Positions 57,328-64,000 of a stretch of DNA of 64,000 bases are shown here, in pieces. The stretch comes from Mytilus californianus. Taxonomy: Eukaryota; Mollusca; Bivalvia; Mytilida; Mytilidae. The notes beneath the pieces are model-generated. The model was given only the letters and a program-made list of their open reading frames with translations, had not been told where the DNA came from and searched no databases. A program made the translations under genes and the position numbers. Every line of letters begins with the position of its first letter. Within the stretch, counting starts at the first letter, position 1. The DNA lies in assembly GCF_021869535.1 (NCBI RefSeq), contig NW_026262582.1:55812851-55876850 (forward strand). Reading direction: 5' to 3'.

Positions 57328-58085
57328 GTGTCGAAACGACACGAATGGCCCTGTCTCAAAAAGTTGAAAAATCTGCAATTTCAACAACACATGTGAACAC
57401 AAACATGATGGTAGTCTCACATATCAAAATTCTGCTCAAAATCTTCAGGCTTTAAAAAACTCCATTTAACTGTGATTTTCGACCATTTATCAAAGTTCAA
57501 AGCCTGTAATTTTGGGAAAAATTAGCAAAGCGGAACTAAACATAAACTTGATTGTAACTCATCATGGTTAACTCACATACCAGAAATCAGCCCAATATCT
57601 GAAGGCGTTTAGAAAAAAACCTGTATAACTGTGATTTTCAACAATTTATCGAAGTCCAAAGCCCGTAATTTTGGCAAAAATAGTAGAGCAGGACAAAACT
57701 CAAACTTGATCTGTAACTCATTATGGTTAACTCACATACCAAAAATCAGCCCAATATCTGAAGGCCTTTAGAAAAAAAAAGTCTGTATAACTGTGATTTT
57801 CAACAATTTATCGAAGTCCAAAGCCTGTAATTTTGGCAAAAATTAGCGGACCAGAACGAAACTAAAACTTCATCTAAAACTCATCATGGTGAACTCACAT
57901 ACCAAAAATCATCCTAATATCTGAAGGCATTTAGAAAAAAAGCCCGTATAATGGTTTGTTGCGGAATGACGGAATGACAGAATGATGGAAAGATGGATTG
58001 ACGGAATGATGGAATGACAGACAAGGGTAAAACTATATGGCCCCGACAGCTTTGTTGCGAGGCCATATTTGTTGCGGGGCCATAC
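57328..58085 (+). mobile_element. Tandem-core element, 160-bp units
   Basis: The left end is a small hairpin, GTGTCGAAACGACAC, then AATGGCC. Core units are marked by GTGATTTTC at 57472, 57631 and 57793 (159, 162 bp). A GGAATGACGGAATGACAG tract follows, and the right end has TATGGCCCC...GAGGCCATA...GGGGCCATA, so the terminal arm appears three times. Confidence 0.7.
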
Positions 58086-59230
58086 AAAGCTTCATCATGT
58101 GTAATTACTAGTTCATGAAGATAAAAAATGTTCTCAACTTGGAAGAAAAACACAGCACTTGGTATCATTCCAACATGAACTGTACAGAAGCTGCTGCTTA
58201 ATTTGATGAAAAGCCACAACTCTATCTAGCTACTGAGAAGTGCTACAATATTTATATATAAGCAGCACATAAACAGTAACAAGAAAGGCTGTTAACCTGT
58301 GAACTTTTAGACGACAGCAATTTCTCAATATTTAAACTTATCAGATTGATGTAGAAAACAGAAACTACATGAGACAAAACAGAAACTATACTTCCAGACC
58401 AGTACACCCTGCCCTTACTATGAAATCACATTCTCTCACAGATTAACTCCCTCTCTATATTCCACTCACAATCATATACCCTCACCCTCTCCATCATTCT
58501 ATTTTTCTCCCTCCCTTTCTCACCCTTTCACCCTACCATAACACCCTTAACCACCTACCACCTAATACCCCTTCTGCTTCGTGTTAAGTCCCTATGAGAA
58601 AATTGGGTTAGTAGATGAATACGATATTATAAGATGTACCAGATATGGAAGATCTTAAAATTTTAGAAATGTGAAGGAAATTTAGAACTGATTGATATCA
58701 AACATAAATATATGAACCTGAACCACTTTTAGAAATGTAGTCTTATTTTCTACACATAATGGTCATCATAGCATTCGTACAAAAGATTAACAGCCAACGT
58801 TACAGAAAGCCAAATTGTGTAATGTAAATTTGAAAATAGAATGCTGTATTGATTGATAAACATTAAGGAGGCCAAAAAGTATATATCCCACTCTTAATTT
58901 TGAAGTGTTTTTGGTGTGTTGATTACAAAATATGTTGAAAAAAATGAAAACATAAATGAAAATTGCCAAATGGTATAAATCCAAATAGTTCAAAAACACA
59001 TAAAACAAAAAGCCAAATGAAAAATGCCAAAGTTTAAAAATGCCAAACGGTATTAAAAATACCTGTCTGCTTGTACTAGCCAGCCGGCCTGTGGGTTAGC
59101 TGGACTTTAAGGTGCTAGTTCACCAAGACAAATGCCCACAGTAGGTCACCTATCTTTTCCTTTTGGAGTACCAGTTTTTAAGTCTTTGATTTGACTTGGG
59201 GGCTCAACATTTAACTAAAAAAAGATAAAA
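58086..59230. other. Non-coding DNA; pyrimidine-rich tract and a short duplication
   Basis: 58434-58580 is strongly C/T-rich on the plus strand. 58815-58950 ('taatgtaaatttgaaaata', 'cttaattttgaagtgttttt') is a diverged copy of 57217-57310, so the tandem-core element at 57.3 kb lies between two related flanks. Confidence 0.5.
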
Positions 59231-59239
59231 AAAAGTCTC

Positions 59240-62200
59240 CTGTATAAATTAAAATTTGGTCTTAAAAAGTAAAATATTCCCTTTATCCCCCACACCCAAA
59301 TGGATAAAATAATGTAAAAAGTCCCTCATTTCCCAAATAATCATAAAATGACCTGCCTCAACTTATAAATTAGGATAAAAACAGTAAAATATCTCCAATT
59401 TAAATTTAGATAAAAACAGTAAAATATCCCTAATTAAAATTTAGATAAAAACAGTAAAATATCCGGTTAAAATTTGGATAAATGCAGAAAAATATCCCAA
59501 ATTAAAATTTGGATAAAAACAGTAAAATATTCCCAATTAAAATTTGGATAAAAACAAATAAAATACTTTTTCCCCCTTAAAAGCATGTTACAGAGCTTCA
59601 CATGCAGACTGAGCCACCTCACTCACAGTTTGTTCCAGTAAAAAATCCCCAATTAAAATTTGGATAAAACAGAAAAATATCCCCAATTAAAATTTAGATA
59701 AAAACAAATAAAATACTTTTTTCCCCTTAGCAGCATGTTACAGAGCTTCACATGCAGACTTGAGCCACCTCACTCTGTTTGTTCCAGTAAAAACAATAAA
59801 ATATCCCCAATTAAAATTTGGATAAAAACAGTAAAATATCCCCAATTAAAATTTGGATAAATACAGTAAAATATCCCCAATTAAAATTTGGATAAAAACA
59901 AATAAAATACGTTTTCCCCTTAAAAGCATGTTACAGAGCTTCACATGCAGACTGAGCCACTTCACTCTCAGTTTGTTCCAGTAAAAACAATAAAATATCC
60001 CCAATTAAAATTTTGATAAAAACAGTAAAATATCCCCAATTAAATTTGGATAAAAACAAATAAAATACTTTTTTCCCCTTAAAAGCATGTTACAGAGCTT
60101 CACATGCAGACTGAGCCACCTCACTCTCAGTTTGTTCCAGTAAAAACAATAAAATATCCCCAATTAAAATTTGGATAAAAACAGTAAAATATCCCCAATT
60201 AAAATTTGGATAAAAACAAATAAAATACTTTTTCCCCTTAAAAGCATGTTACAGAGCTTCACATGCAGACTGAGCCACCTCACTCTCAGTTTGTTCCAGT
60301 AAAAACAATAAAATATCCCCAATCAAAATTTGGATAAAAACAGTAAAATATCCCCAATTAAAATTTGGATAAAAACAAATAAAATACTTTTTCCCCTTAA
60401 AAGCGAGTTACAGAGCTTCACATGCAGACTGAGCCACCTCACTCTCAGTTTGTTCCAGTAAAAACAATAAAATATCCCCAATTAAAATTTGGATAAAAAC
60501 AGTAAAATATCCTCAATTAAAATTTGGATAAAAACAAATAAAATACTTTTTCCCCTTAAAAGCATGTTACAGAGCTTCACATGCAGACTGAGCCACTTCA
60601 CTCTCAGTTTGTTCCAGTAAAAACAATAAAATATCCCCAATTAAAATTTGGATAAAAACAGTAAAATATCACCAAATTAAAATTTGAATAAAATACTTTT
60701 TCCCCTTAAAAGCATGTTACAGAGCTTCACATGCAGACTGAGCCACCTCACTCTCAGTTTGTTCCAGTAAAAACAATAAAATATCCCCAATTAAAATTTG
60801 GATAAAAACAGTAAAATATCCCCAATTAAAATTTTAAACTTTTTCCCCTTAAAAGCATGTTACAGAGCTTCACATGCAGACTGAGCCACCTCACTCTCAG
60901 TTTGTTCCAGTAAAAACAATAAAATATCCCCAATTAAAATTTGGATAAAAACAGTAAAATATCCCCAATTAAAATTTGGATAAAAACAAATAAAATACTT
61001 TTTCCCCTTAAAAGCATGTTACAGAGCTTCACATGCAGACTGAGCCACCTCACTCTCAGTTTGTTCCAGTAAAAACAATAAAATATCCCCAATTAAAATT
61101 TGGATAAAAACAGTAAAATATCCCCTATTAAAATTTGGATAAAAACAAATAAAATACGTTTTCCCCTTAAAAGCATGTTACAGAGCTTCACATGCAGACT
61201 GAGCCCCTTCACTCTCAGTTTGTTCCAGTAAAAACAATAAAATATCCCCAATTAAAATTTGGATAAAAACAGTAAAATATTCCCAATTAAAATTTGGAAT
61301 AAAATACTTTTTCCCCCTTAAAAGCATGTTACAGAGCTTCACATGCAGACTGAGCCACCTCACTCACAGTTTGTTCCAGTAAAAAATCCCCAATTAAAAT
61401 TTGGATAAAACAGAAAAATATCCCCAATTAAAATTTAGATAAAAACAAATAAAATACTTTTTTCCCCTTAGCAGCATGTTACAGAGCTTCACATGCAGAC
61501 TTGAGCCACCTCACTCTCAGTTTGTTCCAGTAAAAACAATAAAATATCCCCAATTAAAATTTGGATAAAAACAAATAAAATACTTTTTTCCCCTTAAAAG
61601 CATGTTACAGAGCTTCACATGCAGACTGAGCCACCTCACTCTCAGTTTGTTCCAGTAAAAACAATAAAATATCCCCAATTAAAATTTGGATAAAAAACAG
61701 TAAAATATCCCCAATTAAAATTTGGATAAAAACAGTAAAATATCCCCAATTAAAATTTGGATAAAAACAGTAAAATATCCCCAATTAAAATTTGGATAAA
61801 AACAAATAAAATACGTTTTCCCCTTAAAAGCATGTTACAGAGCTTCACATGCAGACTGAGCCACTTCACTCTTAGGTTTGTTCCAGTAAAAACAATAAAA
61901 TATCCCCAATTAAAATTTTGATAAAAACAGTAAAATATCCCCAATTAAATTTGGATAAAAACAAATAAAATACTTTTTTCCCCTTAAAAGCATGTTACAG
62001 AGCTTCACATGCAGACTGAGCCACCTCACTCTCAGTTTGTTCCAGTAAAAACAATAAAATATCCCCAATTAAAATTTGGATAAAAACAGTAAAATATCCC
62101 CAATTAAAATTTGGATAAAAACAAATAAAATACTTTTTCCCCTTAAAAGCATGTTACAGAGCTTCACATGCAGACTGAGCCACCTCACTCTCAGTTTGTT

Positions 62201-64000
62201 CCAGTAAAAACAATAAAATATCCCCAATTAAAATTTGGATAAAAACAAATAAAATACTTTATCCCCTTAAAAGCATGTTACAGAGCTTCACATGCAGACT
62301 GAGCCACCTCACTCTCAGTTTGTTCCAGTAAAAACAATAAAATATCCCCAATTAAAATTTGGATAAAAACAGTAAAATATCCCCAATTAAAATTTGGATA
62401 AAAACAAATAAAATACTTTTTCCCCTTAAAAGCATGTTACAGAGCTTCACATGCAGACTGAGCCACTTCACTCTCAGTTTGTTCCAGTAAAAACAATAAA
62501 ATATCCCCAATTAAAATTTGGATAAAAACAGTAAAATATCCCCAATTAAAATTTGAATAAAATACTTTTTCCCCTTAAAAGCATGTTACAGAGCTTCACA
62601 TGCAGACTGAGCCACCTCACTCTCAGTTTGTTCCAGTAAAAACAATAAAATATCCCCAATTAAAATTTGGATAAAAACAGTAAAATATCCCCAATTAAAA
62701 TTTGGATAAAAACAAATAAAATACTTTTTCCCCTTAAAAGCATGTTACAGAGCTTCACATGCAGACTGAGCCACCTCACTCTCAGTTTGTTCCAGTAAAA
62801 ACAATAAAATATCCCCAATTAAAATTTGGATAAAAACAGTAAAATATCCCCAATTAAAATTTGGATAAAAACAAATAAAATACTTTATTCCCCTTAAAAG
62901 CATGTTACAGAGCTTCACATGCAGACTGAGCCACCTCACTCTCAGTTTGTTCCAGTAAAAACAATAAAATATCCCCAATTAAAATTTGGATAAAAACAGT
63001 AAAATATCCCCATTTAAAATTTGGATAAAAACAAATAAAATACGTTTTCCCCTTAAAAGCATGTCACAGAGCTTCACATGCAGACTGAGCCACTTCACTC
63101 TCAGTTTGTTCCAGTAAAAACAATAAAATATCCCCAATTAAAATTTGAATAAAATACTTTTCCCCTTAAAAGCATGTTACAGAGCTTCACATGCAGACTG
63201 AGCCACCTAACTCTCAGTTTGTTCCAGTAAAAACAATAAAATATCCCCAATTAAAATTTGGATAAAAACAGTAAAATATCCCCAATTAAAATTTGGATAA
63301 AAACAAATAAAATACTTTTTCCCCTTAAAAGCATGTTACAAAGCTTCACATGCAGACTGAGCCACCTCACTCTCAGTTTGTTCGAGTAAAAACAATAAAA
63401 TATCCCCAATTAAAATTTGGATAAAAAGAGTAAAATATCCCCAATTAAAATTTGGATAAAAACAAATAAAATACTTTTTCCCCTTAAAAGCATGTTACAG
63501 AGCTTCACATGCAGACTGAGCCACCTCATTCTCAGTTTGTTCCAGTAAAAACAATAAAATATCCCCAATTAAAATTTGGATAAAATACTTTTTCCCCTTA
63601 AAAGCATGTTACAGAGCTTCACATGCAGGCTGAGCCACCTCACTCAGTTTGTTCCAGTAAAAACAATAAAATATCCCCAATTAAAATTTGGACAAAAACA
63701 ATAAAATATCCCCAATTAAAATTTGGATAAAAACAAATAAAATACTTTTTCCCCTTAAAAGCATGTTACAGAGCTTCACATGCAGACTGAGCCACCTCAT
63801 TCTCAGTTTGTTCCAGTAAAAACAATAAAATATCCCCAATTAAAATTTGGATAAAAACAGTAAAATATCCCCAATTAAAATTTGGATAAAAACAAATAAA
63901 ATACTTTTTCCCCTTAAAAGCATGTTACAGAGCTTCACATGCAGACTGAGCCACCTCACTCTCAGTTTGTTCCAGTAAAAACAATAAAATATCCCCAATT
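59240..64000. repeat. 159-bp satellite with 35-bp subrepeats, runs off the window
   Basis: From 59370, 35-bp units (CAGTAAAATATCCCC..., at 59382, 59417, 59452). From about 59570, larger units: a 66-bp segment with GCATGTTACAGAGCTTCACA and GACTGAGCCACCTCACTCTC plus one to four 35-bp copies. GCATG starts at 60085, 60245, 60403, 60562, 60712, 60855, 61013 and 61173 give 143-160 bp spacing, mostly 158-160. About 28 units are visible. Minus-strand frames across it are artefacts. No centromeric or telomeric identity can be claimed. Confidence 0.92.

Noticed and set aside
61178-62978. Minus-strand frames with repeated WLSLHVKLCNMLLRG-type peptides
   Set aside because: Shadows of the 159-bp satellite. 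Frames differ between units and lack any gene context.

Overview
The window looks like nuclear DNA of a bivalve mollusc, most likely a marine mussel (Mytilus or a close relative). It is AT-rich and intron-like, with almost no long reading frames. It is packed with dispersed repeats I recognise from memory as typical of Mytilus, such as the family ending GATGTGGTATGATTGCC and tRNA-headed SINEs ending in AATCAATC. No database search was possible, so the organism call is recognition plus inference.

Layout. 1-14.0 kb: non-coding DNA with two near-identical elements built from exact 147-bp units (2.1-3.4 and 4.3-5.4 kb), a TA-flanked MITE, a foldback element and a long hairpin. 14.0-22.8 kb: a minus-strand LINE broken by two insertions. 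The larger is a 5.7-kb terminal-inverted-repeat element that itself carries a nearly complete Penelope-like retroelement (PLE), with the GIY-YIG endonuclease ahead of the reverse transcriptase. 23-31 kb: SINEs (one split by an insertion with a target duplication), LINE fragments and mussel repeats. 31.6-41.9 kb: a satellite of about 121 bp, split by three insertions: a 3.2-kb LINE block, a 1.1-kb element, and a 2.0-kb element with perfect 37-bp terminal inverted repeats (TIRs). 43.6-49.1 kb: the only convincing host-gene sequence, two minus-strand tetraspanin exons with matching splice phases, plus a weaker WD40-like exon. The intronic space around them is full of repeats. 49.4-58.1 kb: nested transposons and tandem-core elements. 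59.2-64.0 kb: a second satellite of about 159 bp that runs off the window end.

The strongest unifying signal is a group of about eight loci with unrelated core sequences but the same plan: a short terminal motif, a core tandemly repeated at 147-193 bp, a GC-rich simple repeat, and a terminal hairpin whose arm matches the other end. Three families share the hairpin module while having different cores. This fits non-autonomous Helentron-type (HINE, 'pearl'-like) elements. A second signal is a module shared by the PLE 3' region and six other repeat copies, suggesting that several abundant mussel repeats derive from, or parasitise, the PLE.

I see no operon, CRISPR array, bacterial gene or intact transposase. 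Apart from the tetraspanin exons, the coding sequence is retroelement remnants.
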